A stretch of 64,000 nucleotides of DNA from an uncultured Dokdonia sp. (GTDB lineage: Bacteria > Bacteroidota > Bacteroidia > Flavobacteriales > Flavobacteriaceae). Position 1 is the first letter of the stretch. Each line of letters begins with the position of its first letter. Where the stretch lies: the NCBI RefSeq assembly GCF_947496725.1, contig NZ_CANMDS010000001.1, positions 744,001 to 808,000 of the forward strand. Direction: 5' to 3'. Positions 40,268 through 49,031 of the stretch are shown here, in pieces. The notes beneath the pieces were generated by a model. The model saw only the letters and a program-made list of their open reading frames with translations. It was not told the DNA's origin and did no database searches. Position numbers and translations under genes: made by a program.

Positions 40268-41409
40268 AACTTTTCGGCTTGCAACACGGGGTTTGCATAC
40301 ATTAATAAGAAGCTGTCTACTTCCATTTGCTTTGATAAATCAACACGTACTTCTAGTCTACGCTCAAAATGACGTAGTTCCTTCGTATCATATTTGTCCT
40401 TATACTTATCTGTTTTATGATAGAGATCATAAGCAATGTAGTTTGTAGGCCAGAGCTTATAATTCTTCCAGATTACTTTATCTAATTCACCAGCAAAGGC
40501 TTGTAACTTCTCATTGTCACTATCATACTTATCTTCAATATCATCATATACCTTTTCTGGTAACGGTGATGCGGCGATATGAATGTTACGTTTATTACCT
40601 AGCGCTCCTTTAAGTATGCTATTAAAATCTTCATTTGCTGTTTTTATATAGGGCAGGTTCTCTCTTTTGGCAACAATTTCTGGCACTTTTAATATATCTG
40701 TAGGATCATACTCATAAGATATCGCCACACCTATGACGCTCAACTCTCGTAGGTAAGCCATAAGTGGCGTCTTACCACGAGCCATAGTAATCATTTTAAG
40801 AACACCCTGCTGCGTTTTATCAAGACCATCTTTTGTTCTTCCCTCTCGCTGCGCTACCCATACAGATCTATCGGACTGTAGTAAAAATTTAATATAACTA
40901 GAAAGCAGCTTAGAACTCATAAGTAACTCCCTAGGCGACTGATCTCTTAAGACCAAAAAGTTTCTATTAAGCTTAGACAACTCCATTAAGAAATCTTTTT
41001 GCACCAGATTATCACCTATAGCAGAGGCTGTGGTGATAAGTTTATGATCTATAAGCGTCATATTGAGTAACGACGTATCTAATACGATATCACGATGATT
41101 TGATAAATAGAGGTAAGATTGCTTTCGCGAAAGCGCACTAAAACCACTTTGCGTAAACCCTTCTGAGCTTTTGTCAAGTAGGTTACTCACAGACTTATAA
41201 ATCACCTTCTCTTGAAAATCTGCAATAGAGTGACACGTTTTAAGGACTTCTAGAATTTGCTCTTGCGAAAAATCTGGAAATGTAAATTGTAATAACACTC
41301 TAAACATAGGGTGTCTGGCTGCTCTTAAAAGTGCCTCATTTACCTCCTGGTCGTGGTATGGGCGTATATGGTCGTAGTTGTTCAATTGGGTATATATTGG
41401 TCTCCACAA
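40264..41409 (-). CDS. Glycerol-phosphate-type acyltransferase
   Basis: A 381-residue PlsC-superfamily protein. The motif SNHRDIVLD carries the catalytic His and Asp with five residues between them rather than the usual four, and VWVAQREGRTKDG resembles the motif III EGTR region. The substrate is probably an acyl donor plus lysophospholipid or glycerol-3-phosphate, as for similar Bacteroidetes proteins; this is inferred. Copy 15 of the palindrome, encoding ALSRKQ, lies just before the motif. Overlaps ansA by 4 bp. Confidence 0.82.
   Translation of the reverse strand: MWRPIYTQLNNYDHIRPYHDQEVNEALLRAARHPMFRVLLQFTFPDFSQEQILEVLKTCHSIADFQEKVIYKSVSNLLDKSSEGFTQSGFSALSRKQSYLYLSNHRDIVLDTSLLNMTLIDHKLITTASAIGDNLVQKDFLMELSKLNRNFLVLRDQSPRELLMSSKLLSSYIKFLLQSDRSVWVAQREGRTKDGLDKTQQGVLKMITMARGKTPLMAYLRELSVIGVAISYEYDPTDILKVPEIVAKRENLPYIKTANEDFNSILKGALGNKRNIHIAASPLPEKVYDDIEDKYDSDNEKLQAFAGELDKVIWKNYKLWPTNYIAYDLYHKTDKYKDKYDTKELRHFERRLEVRVDLSKQMEVDSFLLMYANPVLQAEKL
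41120..41135. repeat. Chromosomal palindrome copy 15 (one mismatch)
   Basis: TGCTTTCGCGAAAGCG inside the acyltransferase gene, read as ALSRKQ. Confidence 0.9.
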
Positions 41410-41455
41410 AAGAACAAAATATTTTATGTCTGAGTTACCTATTTACAATAAGATA

Positions 41456-42232
41456 CTATGCGCGCTTTGTAAAAAAAACGTTATCTGCATTTTTACTGGT
41501 AATAGCAGCAATCTCGTCTAGCGATTTTTGATAAATGGTCGCTAGTTTTTCTGCCACGAGCACTAGGTAGCTACTCTCATTTCTCTTACCGCGATATGGC
41601 ACGGGGCTTAAGTAGGGAGCGTCTGTCTCTAGCACTATATGCTCCAGCGGTATTTCTGCAAGAAACTGATCTATCTTACCATTTTTAAAGGTCGCCACAC
41701 CTCCTATACCCAACTTCATATTATAGCTTATCGCTTTTTCGGCTTGTTCTTTTGTGCCCGTAAAACAATGAAAAATCCCAAAGAGATCATCACCCTTCTC
41801 ACTTTCTAATATTTCAAAAACCTCGTCAAAAGCCTCACGACAGTGTATCACTATGGGTTTCTTATATTTTTTTGCTAGTTGGATCTGTCTAGTAAATGCA
41901 TCTTGCTGTATCGCTAGAGTAGACTTATCCCAGTACAAATCAATCCCTATCTCCCCTACCGCATAAAAGTCACGTGTTGCAAACTGCGCTTCTATGTGAG
42001 CAAGTTCTTCTTCATAGTTTTCTTTTACGTGTGTGGGATGTAATCCCATCATAAGGTACACGGTATCTGGATGTGCCTTTTCTAGCGCATACATACGCTC
42101 TGTATATGCCGAGTCTATTGCTGGTATAAAAAAACGAGTCACGCCAGCATCTATTGCGCGCTGTATCATTTCTGCTTGATCTTCGTCAAAAGACTCACTG
42201 TATAAATGGGTATGTGTATCTGTAAAAGTCAT
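41456..42232 (-). CDS. TatD-family metal-dependent hydrolase
   Basis: A 258-residue TIM-barrel nuclease-type hydrolase. Metal ligands are visible in DTHTHL (residues 5-10), VGEIGIDLYWD, VIHCREAFDE and HCFTGT, and LETDAPYLSP at the end. TatD proteins act as DNases or deoxyribonucleases. ATG at 42232 (MTFTDTHTHL) is chosen over an upstream in-frame ATG. Confidence 0.92.
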   Translation of the reverse strand: MTFTDTHTHLYSESFDEDQAEMIQRAIDAGVTRFFIPAIDSAYTERMYALEKAHPDTVYLMMGLHPTHVKENYEEELAHIEAQFATRDFYAVGEIGIDLYWDKSTLAIQQDAFTRQIQLAKKYKKPIVIHCREAFDEVFEILESEKGDDLFGIFHCFTGTKEQAEKAISYNMKLGIGGVATFKNGKIDQFLAEIPLEHIVLETDAPYLSPVPYRGKRNESSYLVLVAEKLATIYQKSLDEIAAITSKNADNVFFTKRA

Positions 42233-42330
42233 AGACGACAAAAATACTTTGCCACGAGAAGGAAGTAAAATGATTTTGCCTCTTTTTTCAAAAATCATTT
42301 AGTTGCCACACGGTGTATAAACGATTGTAT

Positions 42331-42338
42331 TATTTTTG
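42331..42338 (+). promoter_or_regulatory. -7 box of the retropepsin-like gene
   Basis: TATTTTTG, 18 bp before ATG 42357. A TTG codon inside this box has been considered as a start and is rejected. Confidence 0.5.
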
Positions 42339-42356
42339 ATAGAAATCACACACCAT

Positions 42357-42794
42357 ATGCCCTCACTACGCCAGTTCTTATTATCAAAAGGTTATTGCCG
42401 CTCACGCCTGTTTCCTACCGTTACAAATCACCTCGAGATGAAGGCAAAAATTAATGGTGTAGAAGGGTCATTTATACTAGACACTGGCGCTTCTAGTTCT
42501 TGTATAGATTTTAGCCACGCAGATCTTTTTAGTTTATTACAAGAAGATAGTGAGGTGCTAGCCGCAGGCGCGGGAGCAACCGGTATGGAGACTAAACTCT
42601 CTCGCAATAATTCTCTAAAAATCCAGAAGTGGCAGTATAAAAAACTTGATATCGTTCTCTTTGATATGTCACACGTAAACACTGCACTAATTGCTCACAA
42701 TGCAGCGCCAGTACACGGTATTCTGGGTGCAGATGTTTTAAACGCAGGCAAAGGTATTATAGATTATCAATACAACTGCTTATACCTCAAGTAA
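42357..42794 (+). CDS. Retropepsin-like aspartic protease
   Basis: A 145-residue single-domain protein with the active-site motif LDTGASSSCID (DTGAS at 42-46) and a second flap region ending in VHGILGADVLNAGKGIIDY, the Ile-Leu-Gly-Ala-Asp hydrophobic motif of clan AA. Such proteins act as homodimers. No signal peptide is seen. The substrate is unknown. Confidence 0.85.
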   Translation: MPSLRQFLLSKGYCRSRLFPTVTNHLEMKAKINGVEGSFILDTGASSSCIDFSHADLFSLLQEDSEVLAAGAGATGMETKLSRNNSLKIQKWQYKKLDIVLFDMSHVNTALIAHNAAPVHGILGADVLNAGKGIIDYQYNCLYLK

Positions 42795-42821
42795 GATATA
42801 AGTGTGAGATGGTTTTTTTTA

Positions 42822-42837
42822 CGCTTTCGCGAAAGCG
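42822..42837. repeat. Chromosomal palindrome copy 16
   Basis: Exact core with TTA/TAA flanks, 27 bp past the protease stop. A run of eight T residues precedes it. Confidence 0.95.
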
Positions 42838-42948
42838 TAATTACCCCTACCTAAAGCTCCTATATTTTTCACAATTGTTCCTTAAGATTGGGTTAAAGAC
42901 AATAAGTTAAGTGGGTTTATTTAACATATTTGTAAAAAACCAACTCAT

Positions 42949-44469
42949 ATGGCTATTCTAGGTTCTATAATAAAAGGTGCAATTGATCTTAAAGACACAC
43001 TCACCACCAGCTCAAACCCAGTTGAAGAGCAAGAGAACGTGTTACGTACAATGCTCGACACAGCAAAGGATACATCCTTTGGAATCTATTACGGATTTTC
43101 AAAAATTCTAGAAGAAGATAATGTGGGCGAGGCTTACAAAAAAGCAATACCCTACCACGATTATAATCAAATGAATGATATGTGGTGGAAACGCATCAAG
43201 GAAGGCCTAGAAAACATCACCTGGCCTGGTAAGCCACATTATTTTGCATTATCAAGTGGGACTACAGGTAAAACTAGTAAACGCATACCTGTGACCGAAG
43301 ATATGGTAGCAGCTATAAGAACGACTAGTATTGCACAAGTATCTGCGCTGGCACATTATGATTTACCTACAGACTTTTTTGACAAAGAAGTTATGGCGCT
43401 AGGAAGCTCTACAGATCTCGCCGAAAATGACGAATTTCTTGAGGGAGAAATAAGCGGTATCACAGCTAGCAATATCCCCTTCTGGTTTAAAGGTTTTTAT
43501 AAACCTGGAGAAGAAATAGCAAAAATAGACAACTGGGATGAGCGTGTTAAAACCATCGCAGAAAACGCAAAGTCCTGGGATATAGGAGCCTTAAGCGGTA
43601 TCCCATCTTGGATGGAGCTTATGCTCAAAGAAGTAATAGCCTACCATAATGTAGATAACATACACGACATCTGGCCTAACCTACAGGTCTTTACTAGTGG
43701 TGGTGTAGCTTTTCAACCCTATGAAAAAAGTTTTAGACAGTTACTAGGTCGAGACATTACCATTATAGACACCTACCTAGCGTCAGAAGGTTTTATGGCA
43801 TACCAGAGCAGGCCAGAAACAGCATCTATGAAGCTTAGCACAGATGCCGGCGTTTATTTTGAATTTGTACCATTTAAACCTGAATATATTAATGAAGATG
43901 GCTCGCTCTCACAAGATGCACCTGCGCTTACACTTAACGAAGTAGAGACGGGAGTAGACTATGTACTCATCATAAGTACTGTCTCTGGTGCGTGGAGATA
44001 TCTCATAGGCGATACCATAGCATTTACAGATGTGGAGAGAGCCGAAATTAAAATCACCGGACGAACGAAATTCTTCCTTAACGTTGTAGGCTCACAACTT
44101 TCTGTAAATAAAATGGAAGATGCTCTAAGAGATCTAGAAGAAAAGTTTGACATTAAAATACCGGAGTTTACACTGAGTGCAAAAAAAATAGATGGTGAGT
44201 TTTACCACTGTTGGTATTTAGGAACAACAGCCACTACTAGCGAGACAGAGCTTGCTAAGGCTCTTGATGAATCTCTTAAAAATGCCAATAAAAACTACGG
44301 TGTGGCCAGAGGCAAATCCCTAAAAGGTGTAAAAGTAACTACCATAGACCCAAATATCTTTCACGAGTGGAGTGGCGCAAATAAGAAGAAAGGTGGCCAG
44401 GTAAAAATGGAAAAAGTAATGGATGAAGAAAAGTTTGCCCAGTTTGAAGTTTTTATAAATGAGCAATAA
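42949..44469 (+). CDS. GH3-family acyl-acid-amido synthetase-like protein
   Basis: A 506-residue member of the ANL/GH3 superfamily, in plants known for joining auxin or jasmonate to amino acids. The P-loop-like LSSGTTGKTSKRIPVT, FTSGGVAFQPYEKSF, ITIIDTYLASEGFMAY and the hinge region ITGRTKFFLNVVGSQLS are intact, so it should adenylate a carboxylic acid. The acid and the acceptor are unknown in bacteria. It is monocistronic. Confidence 0.88.
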   Translation: MAILGSIIKGAIDLKDTLTTSSNPVEEQENVLRTMLDTAKDTSFGIYYGFSKILEEDNVGEAYKKAIPYHDYNQMNDMWWKRIKEGLENITWPGKPHYFALSSGTTGKTSKRIPVTEDMVAAIRTTSIAQVSALAHYDLPTDFFDKEVMALGSSTDLAENDEFLEGEISGITASNIPFWFKGFYKPGEEIAKIDNWDERVKTIAENAKSWDIGALSGIPSWMELMLKEVIAYHNVDNIHDIWPNLQVFTSGGVAFQPYEKSFRQLLGRDITIIDTYLASEGFMAYQSRPETASMKLSTDAGVYFEFVPFKPEYINEDGSLSQDAPALTLNEVETGVDYVLIISTVSGAWRYLIGDTIAFTDVERAEIKITGRTKFFLNVVGSQLSVNKMEDALRDLEEKFDIKIPEFTLSAKKIDGEFYHCWYLGTTATTSETELAKALDESLKNANKNYGVARGKSLKGVKVTTIDPNIFHEWSGANKKKGGQVKMEKVMDEEKFAQFEVFINEQ

Positions 44470-44483
44470 ATTCACTCTATAAT

Positions 44484-45068
44484 TTAATCGTTCTCAAGCA
44501 GGTGCATCACCTCCTCTGGCGACATATATAAACTACGCAAGCGCTGCTTATACTTCTCAGAGATATGAGCGTGATCTAGTATAAAATTCTTTGTTTTTAA
44601 AATATATGACCCCATACCGTGGGTAATTGCATATACATCTGCAGTGCGCTCTACTTCTTTTATATGTGCACCAGAGTATAAATATTTAGCACCAAAAACC
44701 AGCATCCCGAAGGCAGAGCGCTCCCTATAATCCATCACGTGACCCAGCTCGTGACCAAGCCATCCTATTACCACATCGCTGGGCACTTCAGAAAAGTTAA
44801 GCTCCTCTTGATCTATTTGTATCTTTCTTGAGATTAAAATAATGTAAGATCTGTTTTTTCTAGATTTAAAAAAGCTAGCCCACCTGGGCTGGGCCTGCAT
44901 AGTAGACTTTCTTATATTGTCCTTAAATTGAAAAGTAATATCTGCATCCCACAATTCTGGATAGTGCTCTAAGGCAATAATTGCCTCATCATAAATCTCT
45001 TTTGGGATCTGCTTATTTTCTAGATTGAGCATTCCATCCTCAAGCGCTACTTCTACTTTTTCTTCCAT
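44484..45068 (-). CDS. M48-like metallopeptidase domain protein
   Basis: A 194-residue cytoplasmic protein with the zinc motif HELGH at 106-110 and a downstream EVERTADVYAI that supplies the third ligand. ATG at 45068 (MEEKVEVALE) is chosen; the longer open frame would overlap the divergent exported-protein gene. No membrane segment is seen. Its target is unknown. Confidence 0.8.
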   Translation of the reverse strand: MEEKVEVALEDGMLNLENKQIPKEIYDEAIIALEHYPELWDADITFQFKDNIRKSTMQAQPRWASFFKSRKNRSYIILISRKIQIDQEELNFSEVPSDVVIGWLGHELGHVMDYRERSAFGMLVFGAKYLYSGAHIKEVERTADVYAITHGMGSYILKTKNFILDHAHISEKYKQRLRSLYMSPEEVMHLLEND

Positions 45069-45173
45069 ATATTTAAGATACAATTTATCACTTTGTACAG
45101 CTGTTAAGACGATACTAAAGTTAGTTATGGTTATCAAAAAGCAATGTGTATCTTCATAGCTCAAACTTTCACA

Positions 45174-45878
45174 ATGAAAAACTATACGCTTATTGCTGTT
45201 TTATTTTGTTGCGCTTTCGCGAAAGCGTACTCACAACAATTATCTGGACCAGAGCTCGTGGCAAAATCTATAACCTATCACGACCCAAATAGCAACTGGG
45301 AGACCTTTACTGGAGAATTTACACTCGTACTTGATATGCCAGATAAACCAGATCGCAAAAGTGTAATTACACTAGATTTACCTAGAGAGTACTTCAATGT
45401 AACTACAACACAAGATGGCAAGACCAGCTTTAGAGAACTTCTAGGCACTGCTTGCAAATACACAAACGAAGCTGGAGAGGTCGTAACAAGCACCACTGCA
45501 GATGAGGATTGTGAACGCACTGTAATGTTTAGAAATTATTACTCATACCTCTATGGTTTACCTATGAAGCTCACAGATAAGGGAACTATTATCGAGAAGG
45601 ATGTTAAAAAGGACACCTTTAAAGGAAAAGAATACCTAGTAGCACGTGTGCGCTATGATAAAAATGTAGGCACAGATGTGTGGCAGTTTTATTTTGACCC
45701 AGAGACATATGCAATGGAGGTATATCAATTTTTTAAGGGTGATGATGAGACTACGGGTGAGTACATATTGCTTACTGATCTTGCTACTATAGGAGGTATA
45801 AAAATGCCTAAAGATCGAGCTTGGTATTACAATAAAAATGATGGCTATCTAGGTACAGATAAAATCAAGATAAACTAA
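45174..45878 (+). CDS. Exported DUF6503-like protein
   Basis: A 234-residue exported protein. The signal peptide MKNYTLIAVLFCCAFAKA is cleaved before YSQQ; copy 17 of the palindrome encodes the AFAKA just at the cleavage site. The mature part has a LolA-like beta-rich pattern (ETFTGEFTLVLDMPDKPDRKSVITLDLP, FDPETYAMEVYQFFKGD). I recall similar flavobacterial proteins as DUF6503. Function is unknown. Confidence 0.78.
   Translation: MKNYTLIAVLFCCAFAKAYSQQLSGPELVAKSITYHDPNSNWETFTGEFTLVLDMPDKPDRKSVITLDLPREYFNVTTTQDGKTSFRELLGTACKYTNEAGEVVTSTTADEDCERTVMFRNYYSYLYGLPMKLTDKGTIIEKDVKKDTFKGKEYLVARVRYDKNVGTDVWQFYFDPETYAMEVYQFFKGDDETTGEYILLTDLATIGGIKMPKDRAWYYNKNDGYLGTDKIKIN
45212..45227. repeat. Chromosomal palindrome copy 17
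   Basis: Exact core inside a gene, encoding AFAKA at a signal-peptidase site. Confidence 0.95.
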
Positions 45879-45879
45879 G

Positions 45880-46431
45880 CTAGTTATGCTCCACTGTAAA
45901 TGCGGCTTGCTTATAGTTACTCATACTATAGTACTCTTTATGTAGAGAAGCTGCAAATTGCCTTATATCCTTATAATGTTTATAATCTGGATGCAAGGCG
46001 TCGTTAAAATCTTCATCTGTTATAAGTAATGCGATATACCAGGTATCACCATAATCCCTCAAAGGATCATCATTAAAGACGGGCGGCGCACCATTTTCTT
46101 CAAGCAACTTATTTGCTAGTGGTCTCAATAAATTGACCGTTTGCGTCTTCTTTCCCACTTCATAGAATGAGATATAATAGGCTTGGTTACTTATAAGTAC
46201 GCGCACATTATCTTCTACATAGTTATGATTGAGATCATATTTAGTATTTACATACGCATAAAACTCATTTGCATCCTTAGGGTCTGTAAATAGATATGCA
46301 TATCTATTAGGTAGTTTTCTATTAAACTTCTTTGCTTTTTTAACCTTACCCTCACTCAGGTTAGGCGCCACTGCTACAGGAAAGCAAGATTGCAATAAAA
46401 AGGCACAACAAAACGCTAGTAATATTCTCAT
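45880..46431 (-). CDS. Lipoprotein of unknown function
   Basis: A 182-residue protein with a lipoprotein signal (MRILLAFCCAFLLQSC, lipid-modified Cys16) and a mature domain without recognisable family (FTDPKDANEFYAYVNTKY, DYGDTWYIALLITDEDF). Convergent with the DUF6503-like gene, only one base between the stop codons. ATG at 46431 gives the lipobox; an upstream in-frame ATG is rejected. Confidence 0.75.
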   Translation of the reverse strand: MRILLAFCCAFLLQSCFPVAVAPNLSEGKVKKAKKFNRKLPNRYAYLFTDPKDANEFYAYVNTKYDLNHNYVEDNVRVLISNQAYYISFYEVGKKTQTVNLLRPLANKLLEENGAPPVFNDDPLRDYGDTWYIALLITDEDFNDALHPDYKHYKDIRQFAASLHKEYYSMSNYKQAAFTVEHN

Positions 46432-46503
46432 AAGGAGTGTTTTGTGTCTTGCATCAAACAACATACCAAACACTTAAAGCTCAATCAAGTATGTATAACC
46501 ATA

Positions 46504-46534
46504 AAAACCCTTACCGCATTGCGGTAAGGGTTTT
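46504..46534 (-). terminator. Terminator of rplU-rpmA
   Basis: A 15-bp near-perfect inverted repeat (AAAACCCTTACCGCA and complement), 31 bp past the rpmA stop. Confidence 0.85.
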
Positions 46535-46564
46535 ATATAATGAGATAGCAATTATCTTAGTTGC

Positions 46565-46825
46565 TTATGCCTCAAAAGGCACTACAGAAACGTAAGATTT
46601 ATTGTCTCTTTTCTTTTGGAATTTTACAACACCATCCACTTTTGCGTGAAGTGTGTGATCTTTTCCTCCGTACACGTTTTCACCTGGGTGATGCGTGTTA
46701 CCTCTTTGACGTACGATGATGTTCCCTGCGATTGCAGCCTGTCCTCCAAAGATCTTAACACCTAAGCGTTTCGATTCTGATTCACGACCGTTTTTAGAAC
46801 TACCAACTCCTTTTTTGTGAGCCAT
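46565..46825 (-). CDS. rpmA: 50S ribosomal protein L27
   Basis: An 86-residue ribosomal protein near the peptidyl-transferase centre. [20 protein letters not shown] and [20 protein letters not shown] are typical. It has no N-terminal cleavable extension as in Firmicutes. It follows rplU by 40 bp in the usual operon order. Confidence 0.98.
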   Translation of the reverse strand: MAHKKGVGSSKNGRESESKRLGVKIFGGQAAIAGNIIVRQRGNTHHPGENVYGGKDHTLHAKVDGVVKFQKKRDNKSYVSVVPFEA

Positions 46826-46865
46826 CTTGTTTCGGTTTTATAAGTTATACTTGATGGTATTGCAA

Positions 46866-47540
46866 TTATGCTTTACCACCGTCTAATTCGTCTTGCCATT
46901 TTTTAAGCTCATCCCACTTACCATCTGCAGCCATTTGTGCTTGTGCTGGCCAAGTGTCTGTTACGTGGTTTCCACGTACACCTGCGATGATTTCAGAAAT
47001 CTTAGCAGCGTCAGTTTTTGCAAGTTTTGCAAATGTATCAACACCAGCTTCAACAAGAGTTGATGCGATTTTTGGTCCGATACCTTCCACTTTTTTAAGA
47101 TCGTCAGCTTTGGCAGCTTTTTTAGGAGCAGCCTTTTTTGCTTCTGCCTTTGGTGCAGCTTCCTTTGCAGGAGCAGCAGCTTTAGGTTCAGCTTTTGCTT
47201 CTTTTTTTGGAGCAGCTTTCTTAGCTCCAGAAGTAGCGATACTTTCAATTACGATTTCAGTAAGTGACTGGCGGTGTCCGTTCTTAACACGGTATCCTTT
47301 ACGTCTCTTCTTTTTGAAAACGATTACTTTGTCACCTTTAAGGTGTCTTAAGACTTTAGCTCCTACTAGAGCTCCGTCTATAGCTGGGGCGCCTAAAGTG
47401 ATGTTAGACCCGTCTCCTACTAAAAGTACTTTGTCGAAATCGACTTTTTTTCCTTCTTCAGTAGATAGGCGGTTAACAAAGACTTTTTGGTCTTTTGCAA
47501 CTTTAAATTGCTGCCCTGCTATCTCTACAATTGCGTACAT
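46866..47540 (-). CDS. rplU: 50S ribosomal protein L21 with a helix-hairpin-helix tail
   Basis: The first about 100 residues are normal L21 (MYAIVEIAGQQFKVAKDQKV, KKKRRKGYRVKNGHRQSLTE). A Lys/Ala/Pro-rich linker (about 108-150) and a C-terminal helix-hairpin-helix domain (LKKVEGIGPKIASTLVEAGV, then DTFAKLAKTDAAKI and a Trp-rich end) follow, giving 224 residues instead of about 103. The extension is known in other Bacteroidetes L21 and may bind nucleic acid. Promoter at 47604-47633. Confidence 0.97.
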   Translation of the reverse strand: MYAIVEIAGQQFKVAKDQKVFVNRLSTEEGKKVDFDKVLLVGDGSNITLGAPAIDGALVGAKVLRHLKGDKVIVFKKKRRKGYRVKNGHRQSLTEIVIESIATSGAKKAAPKKEAKAEPKAAAPAKEAAPKAEAKKAAPKKAAKADDLKKVEGIGPKIASTLVEAGVDTFAKLAKTDAAKISEIIAGVRGNHVTDTWPAQAQMAADGKWDELKKWQDELDGGKA

Positions 47541-47603
47541 AGCGATTAATTAAATATTGTTATTACACTAATAAAAGCCTAAACCTCTCAGTTTAAGCGG
47601 GTG

Positions 47604-47633
47604 CAAATATACTATTTATCTTGTGATTTACAA
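47604..47633 (-). promoter_or_regulatory. rplU promoter
   Basis: The minus strand reads TTG, 19 bp, TATATTTG, a perfect match to the consensus. The 60-nt leader that follows contains a small hairpin (TAAAC/GTTTA at about 47580-47595). Confidence 0.75.
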
Positions 47634-47736
47634 TCGCTAATTGTGTTTTTTTAAGCTCAAAAATGAAAAACGCATTTAAAAATAAATAACTTAGAACTCA
47701 CCCTACTAACATTACTTAGAAAACATCAAAATAAAA

Positions 47737-48387
47737 GTGAATTCCTACAAAAAATTGTTTTTAAGTATTTTAAAAAGTAGATTCGCCTTCATATTAATAA
47801 TCAATCAAAAAGCAATTAAACATTTTAAATCAATCATTACACTCGTCATTCTTACAATTATATTTACATCTTGCTCAACAGATGATGAAATAAACGACGT
47901 AAACACAACCCTTATAGTGGGAGAATGGGAGATTACCTCTTTAGAAAATAACACCACACTAGATCTTACAGTCGAAGGTCAGACTGCCACATCAACTTCT
48001 TACGGTACAGGTTCAAACTTTAACTATACTATTACTTTTAATGACGACAGCTCACTTATAGCAAATGGCTCTTATGATTACACAGTCACATCATCTACGA
48101 ATGGCTCAGAAATAACTCAGACTACAAGTTTTGAAGATATTAATACTACTGGAAACTGGAGTGTAAATGGCGATCAAATGAGTTTTACAGGATTCATTAC
48201 TTTTCAAACGGATAATCAGATCATTTCAGATGATATCAACCCTGGCACTTCTACGATAACAGTTTTAAACGAAACAACTTTAGTACTTACAACAGATCTT
48301 GGAAATAGTGAAATTTCAGGTTTCCCAGAAGGAGTTGATTATAATTTTGAAGGAGAAAGTATCGTTATTCTTACAAGAGTAAACTAA
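47737..48387 (+). CDS. Lipoprotein with a lipocalin-like domain
   Basis: An exported protein with the lipobox TIIFTSC and a mature lipocalin-like start IVGEWEITSLENNTT. The mature domain is rich in Thr, Ser and Asn and beta-prone. The first start is GTG at 47737, leaving 45 residues before the Cys, which is long; a TTG at 47755 is an alternative. It has its own terminator at 48412-48437. Function is unknown. Confidence 0.7.
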   Translation: MNSYKKLFLSILKSRFAFILIINQKAIKHFKSIITLVILTIIFTSCSTDDEINDVNTTLIVGEWEITSLENNTTLDLTVEGQTATSTSYGTGSNFNYTITFNDDSSLIANGSYDYTVTSSTNGSEITQTTSFEDINTTGNWSVNGDQMSFTGFITFQTDNQIISDDINPGTSTITVLNETTLVLTTDLGNSEISGFPEGVDYNFEGESIVILTRVN

Positions 48388-48411
48388 AACTTCTCTTGAG
48401 CATTATAAATT

Positions 48412-48437
48412 AAAAAACCGCCAGATGGCGGTTTTTT
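48412..48437. terminator. Bidirectional terminator between the lipocalin-like gene and the DUF4199 gene
   Basis: An 11-bp perfect stem (AAAAAACCGCC/GGCGGTTTTTT) with a 4-nt loop in the convergent gap. Confidence 0.88.
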
Positions 48438-48461
48438 AATTTATTTTTTTCCAAGTGAGGA

Positions 48462-48947
48462 CTATCTAATAACCGGTCCTCTCTCCCGTAATACCTTCTT
48501 AGTTCCTTCAGTATTCCAGCTAGGTTTAAAAAGCTGCATAAAACAAAGCGATAAACATATTGCGGTAGAAAACCCTCCTATTGCGACTGTAAATATTACA
48601 GAGCCTATACTTGTATTATACGTCTTCTCCCAAGGCCCTATAAGACCGTCTAGAAAATCTGGGTTTATATTACCTGCATATAGTGCAAAGAATCCCGTAA
48701 ATAATATAGTAGCAATAAATCCAGACACCACTCCATTAGTAAGTCCGTCTGTGTAGCTAAAAGCTGGTCCGTTCTTAATCTTTGTGTACTTAATCACCTC
48801 ATAAATACCAAAACCTACAATCACGCCATTAAAGAGCGAGAACATAACATTAGTATGAAGGTTAAATAATGCGAGTACTAAAAAATATGCGATGAGCCCG
48901 CCTGCCATTGCGATGGCAAAACGTATGGGCATTGTGAATTTTGACAT
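48462..48947 (-). CDS. DUF4199-like membrane protein
   Basis: A 161-residue inner-membrane protein with four hydrophobic segments (FAIAMAGGLIAYFLVLAL; MFSLFNGVIVGFGIYEVI; GVVSGFIATILFTGFFALY; VIFTVAIGGFSTAICLSLC). The layout is that of the DUF4199 family, which is common in Bacteroidetes and of unknown function. The family call is moderate. Confidence 0.65.
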   Translation of the reverse strand: MSKFTMPIRFAIAMAGGLIAYFLVLALFNLHTNVMFSLFNGVIVGFGIYEVIKYTKIKNGPAFSYTDGLTNGVVSGFIATILFTGFFALYAGNINPDFLDGLIGPWEKTYNTSIGSVIFTVAIGGFSTAICLSLCFMQLFKPSWNTEGTKKVLRERGPVIR

Positions 48948-49031
48948 AATGTTTATCTTTTTTCTTTTAAAGATAAACAAAATAATGAGTAAAAATCATA
49001 AGTGACTGTTAAATAACACTTTAACAACCCA

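Noticed and set aside
46954-47553. A 199-residue plus-strand open frame over rplU
   Set aside because: It is antisense to a ribosomal protein gene and has biased composition (Ala/Ser/Phe) typical of a shadow frame.
47577-47598. An L21 autoregulatory leader in front of rplU
   Set aside because: The hairpin is short (5 bp) and does not match known L21 leaders; left as a remark only.
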